DNA of 64,000 bases from Mayfieldus sp963772265 (GCA_963772265.1 CAVYWS010000005.1:434001-498000); one strand, 5' to 3'. Positions 27,147 to 36,518 are shown, counted from the first letter of the stretch. The notes: a model not told the origin generated them from the letters alone. Numbers and translations: made by a program.

Positions 27147-28472
27147 ATGAAGCTGGACAACTGGCTCGCCCAGAGAGCGCAGACCTCCCCCGACCGCACG
27201 GCGCTCGTCGCCGACGGCTCCCGGACCAGTTATGCCGAGCTGGAAGCGGAGGCGACATGGGTCGCCAGCCGCCTCGCCGCCCAGGGCGTTCGGCGCGGGG
27301 CGACCGTCGCCCTGACGATGCCGGTGGGGCGCGAGATGGTGGTGCTGATCCACGCCCTGGGAAAGCTCGGGGCGGTTCTGCTGCCCCTCAACCCGCGTCT
27401 GACCGAGGCCGAGCGCCAGGCGGTTCTGAAGGCCGAGCGGCCGCTGCTCGAGCTCAGCGACGCCGGCGAGCTGACCCAGACCGAGGCCGACCTGCCGCTG
27501 CTCGGCGAGCACGACATGGACGACATCCACTGCCGGATCCTCACCGGCGGCAGCTCCGGGGCGCCGCGGGCGGTCGGGCTGACCTACGGCAACCATCTCT
27601 GGAGCGCGGTCGGCTCGGCCTTCAACATCGGCGTGCAGCCCGACGACTGCTGGCTCTGCTGCCTGCCGCTGAGCCACATCTCCGGGCTTTCGATAGCGAT
27701 GCGGTCGGTGATCTACGGCACCGCGATCGGCCTTCACGACGGATTCGACGTCGACCGGGTCGCGGACGCCTTCGAGCGCGGCGAGACCTCGGTCGCCTCG
27801 CTGGTCTCGACGATGCTGATCCGGCTGCTCGAGGCCGACGTCGACCTCTCGGGCCCGCGGGCGATCCTGGTCGGCGGCGGGCCGGTTCCCGAGGACGCGA
27901 TGCGCGAGGCGGTGGGACGCGGGGCGGGGGTGGTTCAGACCTACGGTCTGACCGAGGCCTGCTCGCAGGTGACCACCCTGGGCCCCGCCGAGGCGAAGCG
28001 AAAGCTCGGCTCCGCCGGCCGCCCGCTGCTGACCACCCACCTGCGGATCGACGACGGCGAGATCCTGGTCCAGGGACCGACGGTGGCACCCGGATGCGCC
28101 GACCCCGACGGCTGGCTGCACACCGGCGACCTCGGCCGCATCGACGAGGAGGGGTTCCTCTACGTCGAGGACCGGATCGACGACCTGATCGTCAGCGGCG
28201 GCGAGAACGTCGTCCCGGCCGAGGTCGAGCAGGTGCTCCTGCGCCATCCCGAGGTGGCCGACGCGGCGGTGATCGGACGCGAGGACCCCGAGTGGCAGCA
28301 GGCGGTGACCGCGGTGGTCGTGCTGCGCGACGGAGCCGAGCTGCCGACCGAGGAGCTGCGCCGCCACTGCTCGGCCGAGCTCGCCGGCTACAAGGTCCCG
28401 AAGCGGATCGAGATCGCCTCGGCGCTGCCGCGCACCCCGTCCGGGAAGCTTCTGCGAAGGGCACTGCGATGA
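27147..28472 (+). CDS. menE: o-Succinylbenzoate-CoA ligase
   Basis: 441 residues, ANL adenylating family. The P-loop reads ILTGGSSGAPRAVGLTYGN rather than the usual TSGTTGxPKG, a modest divergence. Other motifs are standard: LPLSHISGL, QTYGLTEACSQ, GWLHTGDLGRID, DLIVSGGENVVPAEVE and the C-terminal catalytic lysine in RTPSGKLLRR. Supplies OSB-CoA to MenB. Its stop overlaps the next ATG (ATGA). Confidence 0.9.
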   Translation: MKLDNWLAQRAQTSPDRTALVADGSRTSYAELEAEATWVASRLAAQGVRRGATVALTMPVGREMVVLIHALGKLGAVLLPLNPRLTEAERQAVLKAERPLLELSDAGELTQTEADLPLLGEHDMDDIHCRILTGGSSGAPRAVGLTYGNHLWSAVGSAFNIGVQPDDCWLCCLPLSHISGLSIAMRSVIYGTAIGLHDGFDVDRVADAFERGETSVASLVSTMLIRLLEADVDLSGPRAILVGGGPVPEDAMREAVGRGAGVVQTYGLTEACSQVTTLGPAEAKRKLGSAGRPLLTTHLRIDDGEILVQGPTVAPGCADPDGWLHTGDLGRIDEEGFLYVEDRIDDLIVSGGENVVPAEVEQVLLRHPEVADAAVIGREDPEWQQAVTAVVVLRDGAELPTEELRRHCSAELAGYKVPKRIEIASALPRTPSGKLLRRALR

Positions 28473-28875
28473 GCCCCGCAAGGGAAGGTGAGGGCGGCAT
28501 CAACGCCAACTCGGTCGCCGCCTGGCTCAACGGCTACGCGCAGGCATGGCTCAGCTACGACGCCGAGATGATCGGAGGGCTGTTCGCCGAGACGCCGAGT
28601 ACCGCTACCACCCCCACGACGAGCCGCTGGTCGGGCGCAAGGCGATCGTCGCCTCATGGCTCGGCGACACCGACGAGCCGGGCACCTACGAGGGCTCCTA
28701 CCGGCCGGTGGCGATCGACGGCGACGTCGCCGTGGCGGTCGGCACCAGCAGCTATCGCGACGCCCCCGGCGGCGAGATCGTCCGCGTCTATGACAACTGC
28801 TTCTTGTTGCGCTTCGACCGAAACGGGCGCTGCGCCGAGTTCACCGAGTGGTACGTGAAGCGCCCCGACGCGTAG
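28469..28875 (+). CDS. SnoaL-like (NTF2-fold) protein, one-base frameshift
   Basis: ATG 28469 overlaps the menE stop. VAAWLNGYAQAWLSYDAEMIGGLFAE continues, after restoring one G near 28593, with DAEYRYHPHDEPLVGRKAIV and FTEWYVKRPDA; about 135 residues. Such proteins bind small hydrophobic ligands; the coupling to menE hints at a quinone-precursor role but this is only context. Its stop codon lies inside the ilvC -10 box. Confidence 0.75.
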
Positions 28876-28878
28876 GAT
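28873..28878 (+). promoter_or_regulatory. -10 box of ilvC
   Basis: TAGGAT, 10 nt before the ilvC ATG; its TAG is also the stop codon of the preceding gene. Confidence 0.45.
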
Positions 28879-28888
28879 CGTCGCCGCG

Positions 28889-29893
28889 ATGAGCGACGAG
28901 GGCATCTTCTACGACTCCGACGCCGACCTCTCCAACCTGAAGGGGAAGACGGTTGCGATCCTCGGCTATGGCTCGCAGGGCCACGCCCATGCCCTGAACC
29001 TGCGCGACTCCGGGGTCGACGTCGTGGTCGGCTTGCGCGAGGGCTCTTCGAGCCGCGCCGACGCCGAGGGGGAGGGCCTGGAGGTGCTCGACGTCGCGGA
29101 TGCGGCCAGCCGCGGCGACGTCGTGATGATCCTGCTGCCCGACGAGAAGCAGGCCGAGGTCTGGGAGGCGGAGATCGCCGACGGGATCGCCGAGGGCAAC
29201 CTGCTGATGTTCGCCCACGGCTTCTCGATCCACTTCGAGCAGATCCTGCCGCCGCCGGGCGTCGACGTCGGCATGGTGGCGCCGAAGGGGCCCGGCCACC
29301 TGGTGCGGCGCCAGTACACCGAGGGCCGCGGGGTCCCCTGCCTGATGGCCGTCCACCAGGACGCAAGCGGGACCGCCCGCGACACCGTGCTCGCCTACGC
29401 GTCGGGGATCGGCGGCGGGCGCGCGGGGGTCATCGAGACCACCTTCAAGGACGAATGCGAGACCGACCTCTTCGGCGAGCAGTCGGTCCTCTGCGGCGGC
29501 GCGACCGAGCTGGTCCGGGCCGGCTTCGAGACCCTGGTCGAGGCCGGTTATGACCCGCGCCTCGCCTACTTCGAGTGCCTGCACGAGCTGAAGCTGATCG
29601 TCGACCTGATGTACGAGAAGGGGATCCAGGGCATGCGCTTCTCGATCTCGAACACCGCCGAGTACGGCGACATGACGCGGGGCAAGCGGGTCATCGGGCC
29701 CGAGTCCCGGGAGGCGATGAAGGAGATCCTCGCCGACATCCAGTCCGGCGAGTTCGCCAGGGAGTGGATCGCCGAGAACCGCGCCGGGGGGGAGAACTTC
29801 CAGCGGATGCGGGAGGAGGCCGCCGGCCATCAGGTCGAGGAGGTCGGCAAGGACCTCCGCGGCATGATGCCCTGGATCGACCAGGAGTTTTAG
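28889..29893 (+). CDS. ilvC: Ketol-acid reductoisomerase
   Basis: 334 residues, class I (short) KARI. NADPH motif VAILGYGSQGHAHALNLRDSG, GLREGSSSRADAE (the loop that sets NADPH versus NADH preference), VAPKGPGHLVRRQY, KDECETDLFGEQSVLCGG with the Mg-binding acidic residues, and YFECLHELKLIVDLMYEKG. Converts acetolactate to dihydroxyisovalerate. Separated from ilvBN by the men genes. Confidence 0.97.
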   Translation: MSDEGIFYDSDADLSNLKGKTVAILGYGSQGHAHALNLRDSGVDVVVGLREGSSSRADAEGEGLEVLDVADAASRGDVVMILLPDEKQAEVWEAEIADGIAEGNLLMFAHGFSIHFEQILPPPGVDVGMVAPKGPGHLVRRQYTEGRGVPCLMAVHQDASGTARDTVLAYASGIGGGRAGVIETTFKDECETDLFGEQSVLCGGATELVRAGFETLVEAGYDPRLAYFECLHELKLIVDLMYEKGIQGMRFSISNTAEYGDMTRGKRVIGPESREAMKEILADIQSGEFAREWIAENRAGGENFQRMREEAAGHQVEEVGKDLRGMMPWIDQEF

Positions 29894-30075
29894 GGCGGCT
29901 GCAAACCGTCGCCTCGCGGTGTCCTCGGTCGGGCGTCTCGCTCACGCACGATCTGAGTGCGTTCGCTTCGCCGCCCTCCCTGCGTCCTAGCGAGGCTCGG
30001 TTTTCGCCGCCCCCTCGGTTTTCGCGGCACCTAGCGCGAGCGGCTCCGGCTCGCAACCCTCGCTACGCTGGCGGC
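29894..30075. other. Intergenic region with a 12-bp direct repeat
   Basis: CTCGGTTTTCGC occurs at 29996-30007 and 30014-30025, 18 bp apart, about 40-70 bp upstream of the TACGCT -10 box of the next gene, a plausible activator position. CCTAGCG also flanks the pair on both sides. Confidence 0.4.
30064..30069 (+). promoter_or_regulatory. -10 box of the DUF2277 gene (leaderless)
   Basis: TACGCT, 6 nt before the ATG at 30076. Confidence 0.5.
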
Positions 30076-30348
30076 ATGTGTCGAAACATCAGAACCCTTC
30101 ACAACTTCGACCCGCCGGCGACCGAGCAGGAGATCCGCGAGGCGGCGCTTCAGTACGTGCGCAAGATCAGCGGCTCCAACAAGCCCTCGAAGGCGAACAC
30201 GGAGGCGTTCGAGAAGGCCGTCGAGGAGGTGGCGCGTGCGACGACGACGCTGCTCGACGGCCTCGTCACCTCGGCGCCGCCCAAGGATCGCGAGGTCGAG
30301 GCGGCGAAGCGCCGGGCGCGGGCCGCTCAGCGCTTCGCCACCGCCTAG
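30076..30348 (+). CDS. DUF2277 family protein
   Basis: 90 residues: MCRNIRTLHNFDPPATEQEI, then AALQYVRKISGSNKPSKAN and a basic C-terminal helix. This is the DUF2277 signature, a small conserved cytosolic protein of unknown function with an invariant N-terminal MCRNI. Monocistronic between ilvC and the convergent DUF4389 gene. Confidence 0.88.
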   Translation: MCRNIRTLHNFDPPATEQEIREAALQYVRKISGSNKPSKANTEAFEKAVEEVARATTTLLDGLVTSAPPKDREVEAAKRRARAAQRFATA

Positions 30349-30357
30349 TCGGAGTCC

Positions 30358-30988
30358 CTACGGGGCGGCCGAGCCGCCCATCGCCGGCTGACCGGCAGCC
30401 GGCACGTCGCCGACCTGCACGGGCTCGTCGCCGACCGGCGGGTACTCGTCCCGCAGCAGCAGCAGGTAGCCGGTATAGCGGGCGACCCACCCATTCGTGA
30501 ACGCCAGTGCGTTGTGCACCCCTGCCGGTTGGTAGCCCCGGAAGACGATCGTCAGCCAAGCAACGTGCGCCGCCGCGAAATGCAGAAAGAGCATCGGGAA
30601 CGCGAGTATGAGCAGCGGGATCACCAAGATAATCCGGAACAGAGCCTTGAGGCGGCTTTGCTTCCCGGGGTTCGGAGCGACCTGCAACCGCACCGGGTAA
30701 GTCGGATCGGGCCCGATGCCAAATGGCGGGAACGCATCGGTTTGTAGCGCGAACCATGCGTTGTACCTCGTCGAGTAGCAGAAGGACGCCTGAGTTGAAG
30801 TTGTATGCCCAATCGGGATAGCGCCCCAGGATCACAAGCGCGAACCAGGCGATGATTGTCACCAGCTCGGCTACGAAGACATAGATCGCGTTGACGATGT
30901 ACCAAGGGATGGCGAGGATGATCCGAAAGAAAACGGTCAGCCGGTCTCGTTCCCGAGCGTAGTCCGCCTCGTAGGCAATTGGGTACAT
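30358..30988 (-). CDS. DUF4389 membrane protein (frameshifted)
   Basis: ATG 30988 has GGAGG upstream. MYPIAYEADYARERDRLTVF, then helices with IILAIPWYIVNAIYVFVAEL and WFALVILGRYPDWAYNF. A one-base break near 30775 leads to YNAWFALQTDAFPPFG, a second helix pair (ILVIPLLILAFPMLFLHFAA) and LLLRDEYPP. About 210 residues with two repeats of the helix-hairpin plus DxxPPF unit. Paralogue of the next gene. Function unknown. Confidence 0.8.
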
Positions 30989-31021
30989 CTCGTCCTCCGA
31001 TTCTCGGTTGCGGGTTTCGGG

Positions 31022-31656
31022 CTACAGCGGCGTGCCGGGGTGCGGTGGGGGCGGTGGGCGGCGGGCGCCGCGCTTCCCGTCGAGGATTCCTCGAGCGAGA
31101 ACGGCGGATAGTCCTCCGTCAAGAGGCTGAAGTACGCCGTGGCCCGCGCCTGGTAGGCAAGCGCCGACCGCAGGGGGTTGAACAGACCCTCGGACAGGGT
31201 GCCGGTGAAGAGAATCGCGAACCAGCCGATGATGGCGATCACGTTGGCGATCAAGCTCTGGACCCAGGCGAGCAGCATCACCGGGATCCCGACGATGAGC
31301 CGGAATCCTGCCTTCAGGCGACTGTACTCGGCCTTCGGGGGAGGGATGCCCACCCTTATCGGATAGGAGGGATTTTCCTCGCCGTTGAAGGGTGGGTACT
31401 CGTCGGTGGCGAGGTAATAGAAACCGTTGACGCGGATGATCATGCGGTTGTATCCGGCGACGAAGTTGTAGAGGCCCTCCGGATAGCGACCCGTGATGAC
31501 CAGCGCGAACCAGGCGAAGAAGACCGCGAAACTGGCGACGATCCCATACAGCGCGGCGACGATGATCCACGGAATGCTGACGATGCTGCGGAAGAACGTC
31601 GTGAGCCGGTTTCGTCCACCGCCGGGATAGTCAGCTTCGTACGTGACTGGGTACAT
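31022..31656 (-). CDS. DUF4389 membrane protein, paralogue (frameshifted C-terminus)
   Basis: ATG 31656 follows GGAGG. MYPVTYEADYPGGGRNRLTT, helices around IVSIPWIIVAALYGIV and VMLLAWVQSLIANVIAI, and the repeated motifs FYYLATDEYPPFN and YFSLLTEDYPPFSLEE. A one-base break near 31080 hides the natural proline-rich end RPPPPPHPGTPL-stop at 31022. Two internally repeated, tandemly duplicated genes form one minus-strand operon. Confidence 0.82.
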
Positions 31657-31765
31657 CGGTCCTCCGATCCGTAGGTTCGGCCTCTCCCCAGGGCCGCGTG
31701 CGCAGGGTAGAGGCCGCGGCCGACGCCACCGAAAAGTTGGACGGATTACCCGCCCACAGCGATCT

Positions 31766-31778
31766 CTAAGCTGCTTAG
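31766..31778. promoter_or_regulatory. Palindrome upstream of class V aminotransferase
   Basis: CTAAGC-T-GCTTAG, perfect 6-bp arms, 23 bp before the ATG at 31802; contains TAAGCT, which could itself act as a -10 box. Confidence 0.4.
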
Positions 31779-31801
31779 CTCCTGCCTGAGCACGCACAGC
31801 G

Positions 31802-33013
31802 ATGAACGACGGAATCTTCAACAAGCAATACCTGATGACCGCCGGTCCGACGCCGCTGCCGCCGGCGGTCTCGCAGGTGATGGCGGAGCCGATCACCTAC
31901 CACCGCGCGCCGGTCTTCGTCGAGCTCTACGAGCGGGTCCTCGAGCGGCTGCCGAAGGTCTTCCAGAGCGAGAACGACGTTCTCTCCTTTGCCGCCTCGG
32001 GCTCGGGGGCGATGGAGTCCGCCGTCGCCAACCTGGTCGTCCCCGGGGAGCCCGCGGTCGTCGCCTCGGCCGGCAAGTTCGGCGAGCGCTGGGCCGAGCT
32101 TTGCGACGCGTTCGGCGCCGACACCACCCATCTCGAGTTCGAGTGGGGCGAGAAGCTCGACCCGGAGCGGATCGGCGAGGCGCTCGGCTCGCTCGACCGG
32201 CCGGCCCACGCCCTGTTCGTGACCCAGTCGGAGTCCTCGACCGGGGTCGTCAACGACGTCCGGGCCCTGGCCGACGTCGCCCGCGAGCACAACACGATCC
32301 TCGTCGTCGATGCGATCTCCGGCATTGCCGCGGTCAGCCTGCCCCAGGACGAGTGGGGCGTCGACGTCGTCGTCGCCGGGTCGCAGAAGTCGCTGATGAC
32401 GCCGCCCGGGCTCGCTTTCGCCTCGGTCTCGGAACGGGCGCTGGCCGCCGCGGCCGAGAACCCCGGCCGCCGCTACTACTTCGACTGGAGCAAGACAGCG
32501 AAGGGGCAGCGCGAGCAGCCCGCCAACAGCCCGTTCACGCCCGCCGTCACCCTCTGGCGTGCGCTCGACGTTGCATTGGGGATGATCTTCGAGGAGGGCC
32601 TGGAAGCGGTATTCGAGCGCCACGCGATCCTCGCCCGCGCAACTCGCGCCGGGATCGAGGCGATGGGCCTTGAGCGTTTCGGCCCTGACGACCCCGACGC
32701 CAACGTCCTCACCGCGGCTCGCCTGCCGGACTCGATCGACGGCGCCGCGCTTCCGAAGCTGATGCGGGACCGGCTTGGGATCACGATCTCGGGCGGCCAG
32801 GGCGAGCTGAAGGGCAAGATCGCCCGCATCGCCCACTGCGGCTACTACGGCGCCTTCGACATCGTCGTCGCCCTCAGCGGCCTCGAGATGGCGCTGCGCG
32901 AGCTTGGCCATGACCTCGAGCCGGGGGCCGGAGCCGCGCAGCGCGTCTTCGCCGAGGCAGGCGCACCGGAGCCCGTCTCAGTGCCCCGTCCCGCAACATC
33001 TGACCGGAAATGA
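31802..33013 (+). CDS. Class V PLP aminotransferase (alanine-glyoxylate / serine-pyruvate type)
   Basis: 403 residues. MTAGPTPLPPAVSQVMAEPI, FAASGSGAMESAVANLV (phosphate-binding), TQSESSTGVVNDV, VVDAISGIAA and the PLP-lysine motif VVAGSQKSLMTPPGL. C-terminal GELKGKIARIAHCGYYGAFD fits the AGXT/SgaA branch. It precedes serA by 125 bp, so it may instead serve as phosphoserine aminotransferase, as some class V members do; the substrate cannot be decided from sequence. No frameshift. Confidence 0.85.
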   Translation: MNDGIFNKQYLMTAGPTPLPPAVSQVMAEPITYHRAPVFVELYERVLERLPKVFQSENDVLSFAASGSGAMESAVANLVVPGEPAVVASAGKFGERWAELCDAFGADTTHLEFEWGEKLDPERIGEALGSLDRPAHALFVTQSESSTGVVNDVRALADVAREHNTILVVDAISGIAAVSLPQDEWGVDVVVAGSQKSLMTPPGLAFASVSERALAAAAENPGRRYYFDWSKTAKGQREQPANSPFTPAVTLWRALDVALGMIFEEGLEAVFERHAILARATRAGIEAMGLERFGPDDPDANVLTAARLPDSIDGAALPKLMRDRLGITISGGQGELKGKIARIAHCGYYGAFDIVVALSGLEMALRELGHDLEPGAGAAQRVFAEAGAPEPVSVPRPATSDRK

Positions 33014-33045
33014 TGGCTCCAGTTCACCGCCACGCGTCCTCAGTC

Positions 33046-33070
33046 GTCGGAATAGTCCGACTATTCCGAC
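33046..33070. promoter_or_regulatory. 25-bp palindrome upstream of serA
   Basis: GTCGGAATAGTC and GACTATTCCGAC form perfect 12-bp arms around a single C. It lies 69 bp before the serA GTG in a 125-bp gap. The one-base centre suits a DNA operator better than a terminator, although the RNA could fold with a 5-nt loop; no T-run follows. Confidence 0.6.
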
Positions 33071-33138
33071 TCCTGCGTCCTTGCATGGCGACGCCTGGTG
33101 CTCGTCATTCCGGCCAGCGTCACGGGACGAGGCCTAGC

Positions 33139-34734
33139 GTGGCGGACGAGGCAAAGCGCGTCCTGGTCAAGGAGCGGATCGCCGACTCCGGCATCGAGCT
33201 GCTGCGCCAGAACTTCGACGTCGACCTCGGATTCGAGATGGCCGACGGCGATCTCGCCGAGCGGATCGGCGATTACGACGCGATCCTGATCCGTTCCGCC
33301 ACCAAGCTCACCTCCGACCTGATCGAGCGCGCCGACCGCCTCGAGGTGATCGGAAGGGCGGGGACGGGAGTCGACAACGTCGACATCGAGGCGGCGACGC
33401 GACGAGGCATCATCGTCGCCAACGCGCCCGAGTCGAACTCGGTGGCCGCCGCCGAGCACACGATGGCGCTGATCCTGGCGATGTTCCGCAATGTGCCCCA
33501 GGCACACGGCTCGCTGATCGGGGGCGAGTGGGAGCGCTCGCGGTTCGGCGGCTCCGAGCTCTACGGCAAGACGCTCGGGGTGCTCGGCTTCGGGCGCATC
33601 GGCCAGCTGGTCGCCCGCCGTGCGCAGGCGTTCGAGATGGAGGTCGTCGCCTTCGACAAGTTCGTCTCCGCCGAGCGCTTCCGCGAGCTCGGGGTCGAGG
33701 GGGTCTCGGAGTCGAGCGAGCTCTACGGGCGCGCCGACATCATCACCCTGCACCTTCCGAAGACGCCGGAGACCGTCAACTGGATCGACGCCGAGGCGAT
33801 CGCGGCGATGCGGGACGGGGTGCGGATCGTCAACTGCGCCCGGGGGGAGCTGATCGACCTCGACGCGCTGACCGAGGGGCTGGAGTCCGGGAAGGTGGGG
33901 GGCGCGGCGCTCGACGTCTTCCCGCAGGAGCCGTTCACAGGCCATCCGATCTTCCAGCGCGACGACGTGGTCGTGACGCCGCACCTCGGCGCCTCGACCG
34001 CCGAGGCCCAGGATCGGGCGGGAATCGTCACCGCCGAGCAGGTGACCGCGGCGCTGACCGGCGGCGTGGTCACAAACGCGGTCAACATCGTCTCCGTGCG
34101 CCCCGAGGAGATGGAGGCGCTGGCGCCGTTCGTCCCCCTCTGCGAGAAGCTCGGCCGCCTCGCCCAGGGCCTGGGCAACGGCTCGATCGACCGCGTCTCG
34201 GCCGAGTTCCGCGGCCGGATCGCCGAGCACGACACCCGCCTGCTGGGGATCGCCGTCCTGGTCGGGATCCTCTCCGGGCACACCGAGGAGCCGGTCAACA
34301 TGGTCAACGCGCCGCAGATGGCCGAGCAGCGCGGCATCGAGCTGATCGAGCAGCGCGACCTGCTCTCGGAGGACTTCACCGAGCTGGTCACGGTCCGGAT
34401 CGAGTCGGGTGGCGAGGTCGTCGAGGTCGCCGGCACCGGCGTCGGGCCCCGCAACGAGCCGTATCTGGTCTCGGTCTGGGGCGAGGAGTTCTTCCTGCCC
34501 TTCGCCGACCACCTGGCGATCTTCCGCTACACCGACCAGCCGGGGATGATCGGCAAGGTCGGGTCCAGCTTCGGCGAGGAGGGCGTCAACATCATCTCGG
34601 CGGCGGTCGGCGCCGAGGCGTCCAGCGACGCAGCGGTGATGGCGCTGACCACCGACGCCGCCGTGCAGCAGTCGACGATCGAGAAGATCCTCGAGCTCGA
34701 CGGCTTCGCGGTCGGCCGCGCGGTCGACGTCTAG
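33139..34734 (+). CDS. serA: D-3-phosphoglycerate dehydrogenase, long (ACT-containing) form
   Basis: 531 residues from GTG 33139 (VADEAKRVLVKERIA). Residues 1-310 are the D-2-hydroxyacid dehydrogenase core: LGVLGFGRIGQLVA (NAD), VNCARGELIDL (Arg), ALDVFPQEPF (Glu) and VTPHLGASTAEAQ (His). Then an intervening domain and a C-terminal ACT domain (YTDQPGMIGKVGSSFGEEGV) that usually mediates serine feedback. First step of serine synthesis. No Shine-Dalgarno is obvious. Confidence 0.96.
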   Translation: MADEAKRVLVKERIADSGIELLRQNFDVDLGFEMADGDLAERIGDYDAILIRSATKLTSDLIERADRLEVIGRAGTGVDNVDIEAATRRGIIVANAPESNSVAAAEHTMALILAMFRNVPQAHGSLIGGEWERSRFGGSELYGKTLGVLGFGRIGQLVARRAQAFEMEVVAFDKFVSAERFRELGVEGVSESSELYGRADIITLHLPKTPETVNWIDAEAIAAMRDGVRIVNCARGELIDLDALTEGLESGKVGGAALDVFPQEPFTGHPIFQRDDVVVTPHLGASTAEAQDRAGIVTAEQVTAALTGGVVTNAVNIVSVRPEEMEALAPFVPLCEKLGRLAQGLGNGSIDRVSAEFRGRIAEHDTRLLGIAVLVGILSGHTEEPVNMVNAPQMAEQRGIELIEQRDLLSEDFTELVTVRIESGGEVVEVAGTGVGPRNEPYLVSVWGEEFFLPFADHLAIFRYTDQPGMIGKVGSSFGEEGVNIISAAVGAEASSDAAVMALTTDAAVQQSTIEKILELDGFAVGRAVDV

Positions 34735-34758
34735 CTTCGACAACCGACGCGCTGGGTG

Positions 34759-34764
34759 TAGATT
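34759..34764 (+). promoter_or_regulatory. -10 box of quinone oxidoreductase gene (leaderless)
   Basis: TAGATT, 7 nt before the GTG at 34772. Confidence 0.55.
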
Positions 34765-34771
34765 CGCCGCC

Positions 34772-35803
34772 GTGCGCGCGGTTGTGGTCACAAAGCATGG
34801 CGGCCCCGAGGTCCTGCAGGTCCAGGAGTTGCCCGATCCGCCTGTCGGCCCCGGCGAGTTGCGGATAGCGGTCCGGGCCGCAGGGATCAACTTCGCCGAC
34901 ACCGTCGCACGTGTCGGGCTCTATCCGGACTCTCCCTCGCTTCCCTGTGTGCTCGGCTACGAGGTCGCCGGAGAGGTCGAGTCGGTGGGGGAGGGGGTCG
35001 AAGAGCACCGGCCAGGCGACCGGGTGCTCGCGGGGACCAGGTTCAACGGCCAGGCCGAGTTGGTCACGGTTCGCTCCGACATGGCCTACCCGCTGCCGAA
35101 GAGCCTTTCCTTCGAGCAGGGGGCCGCGTTTCCGGTCAACTACGCGACAGCGCAGGCCGGACTGGTGACGATGGGGGGACTTCAGGAGGGCGATCGGGTG
35201 CTGATCCATGCCGCCGCAGGCGGGGTCGGCATATCGGCGACCCAGATCGCCAAGCTGCGCGGCGCCGAGATATTCGGCACCGCCTCGGCCTCCAAGCACG
35301 ACGCGATTCGCGAGCAGGGCGTCGACCACGCGATCGACTACCGAAGCCAGGACTTCGCCGAGGAGGTGATGAGGATCACCGGCGGCGAGGGGGTCGACCT
35401 TATCTTCGACGCACTCGGCCCCACCAGCGCCCGCAAGGGCTACCGGATCCTGAGACCGGGCGGTTGCCTTGTCCTCTACGGGGCCAGCGAGGCATCGACA
35501 GGGGAGAAGCGCAGCCTGCTGGCGGCGGGGCGGACGGTGCTCAAGGGTCCCTTCGCGACGCTGCCCTGGTGGAAGAGCCTGGGAATGCTGAACGAGAACA
35601 AGGGCGTGTTCGGCCTCAACATGCTGCATTGGTGGGACGAGGAGGGAAGCCTCGACCGGGTCATCGATCCGCTGATTCCGCAACTCGAGGACGGCAGTCT
35701 GAACCCGGTCGTCGCCGAGGCCTTTCCCTTCGATCGCGCCGCCGACGCCCACCGCTTCATCGGCGAGCGCCGCAACGTCGGCAAGGTGGTGCTGGTTCCC
35801 TGA
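34772..35803 (+). CDS. Zinc-independent quinone oxidoreductase (MDR superfamily)
   Basis: 343 residues. GroES-like domain MRAVVVTKHGGPEVLQVQEL with AAGINFADTVARVGLYP, then the NADPH domain LIHAAAGGVGISATQIAKL. No structural or catalytic zinc cysteines. A C-terminal extension with WWKSLGMLNENKGVFGLN resembles the VAT-1-like subgroup. Reduces quinones or enones; physiological substrate unknown. Frame intact. Confidence 0.88.
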   Translation: MRAVVVTKHGGPEVLQVQELPDPPVGPGELRIAVRAAGINFADTVARVGLYPDSPSLPCVLGYEVAGEVESVGEGVEEHRPGDRVLAGTRFNGQAELVTVRSDMAYPLPKSLSFEQGAAFPVNYATAQAGLVTMGGLQEGDRVLIHAAAGGVGISATQIAKLRGAEIFGTASASKHDAIREQGVDHAIDYRSQDFAEEVMRITGGEGVDLIFDALGPTSARKGYRILRPGGCLVLYGASEASTGEKRSLLAAGRTVLKGPFATLPWWKSLGMLNENKGVFGLNMLHWWDEEGSLDRVIDPLIPQLEDGSLNPVVAEAFPFDRAADAHRFIGERRNVGKVVLVP

Positions 35804-35831
35804 CCGCATCGCCGCGAGGCGTGCGGTGTTC

Positions 35832-35837
35832 TATCGT
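35832..35837 (+). promoter_or_regulatory. -10 box of RTX-like gene 1 (leaderless)
   Basis: TATCGT, 7 nt before the ATG at 35845. Confidence 0.5.
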
Positions 35838-35844
35838 CGCGCCC

Positions 35845-36499
35845 ATGAAGCAGGGGACCCTTCTCACCGCTCTGGCTGCGGCGGCCGCGCTGGCGACCGC
35901 CGCAGGGGCCGCGGCCTCGGACCCAAGCGTCACGATCGGCACCGGCGGCACCGGCCACGGCGCCCATGCCTCGGGCCTGCAGCTCGGGATCACCGGCTCG
36001 CCGGCGGCGGATCGGATCTCGGTCACCCTCGATGGCACCCAGAGCCAGTTCGTGATCACCTCGGCACGGCCGATCGACCCACCGCCCTCGCCCTGCGTGC
36101 AGATCTCGACTTCGGAGGTCCACTGCCCGATCTCCTCGTTCGTCTCGTTCTCGGCCGCGCTCGGCAAGGGCAGCGACGCCTTCACCGTCGGGCCGTCCGT
36201 GGTCGTCCCGGTCACCATGACCGGCGGCGACGGCCGCGACAAGCTGATCGGCGGCAGCGGCTCCGACACCATCCTCGGTGGCGTCGGGCGCGACCGCCTC
36301 ACCGGCCGCAACGGCCGCGACTCGCTCAACGGCGGCAAGGGGCGCGACACCGAGAGCGGCGGCAAGGGGCGCGACACCCTGCTCGGGGGCAAGTCCCACG
36401 ACCTGCTCAAGGGCGGTCGCCGGGCGCGACCTGCTCAAGGGCGGTCCCGGGCGCGACACGCTGCGCGGCGGCGCCGGACGCGACGTCGAGAAGCAGTAG
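35845..36499 (+). CDS. Secreted RTX-like calcium-binding repeat protein 1 (frameshifted)
   Basis: Signal peptide (LLTALAAAAALATAAGAAAS) then a ~100-residue beta domain with two cysteines (PCVQISTSEVHCP), followed by nonapeptide repeats of the GGxGxDxL type: GGDGRDKLIGGSGSDTILGG, GGKGRDTLLGG. An extra C near 36419 shifts the frame; the repaired end is GRDLLKGGPGRDTLRGGAGRDVEKQ. Arg replaces several Ca-ligand positions (GRD in place of GND), so calcium binding may be weak. Related to the gene at 39176. Confidence 0.8.
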
Positions 36500-36518
36500 C
36501 CGCGGCCGCGCGACTGGC

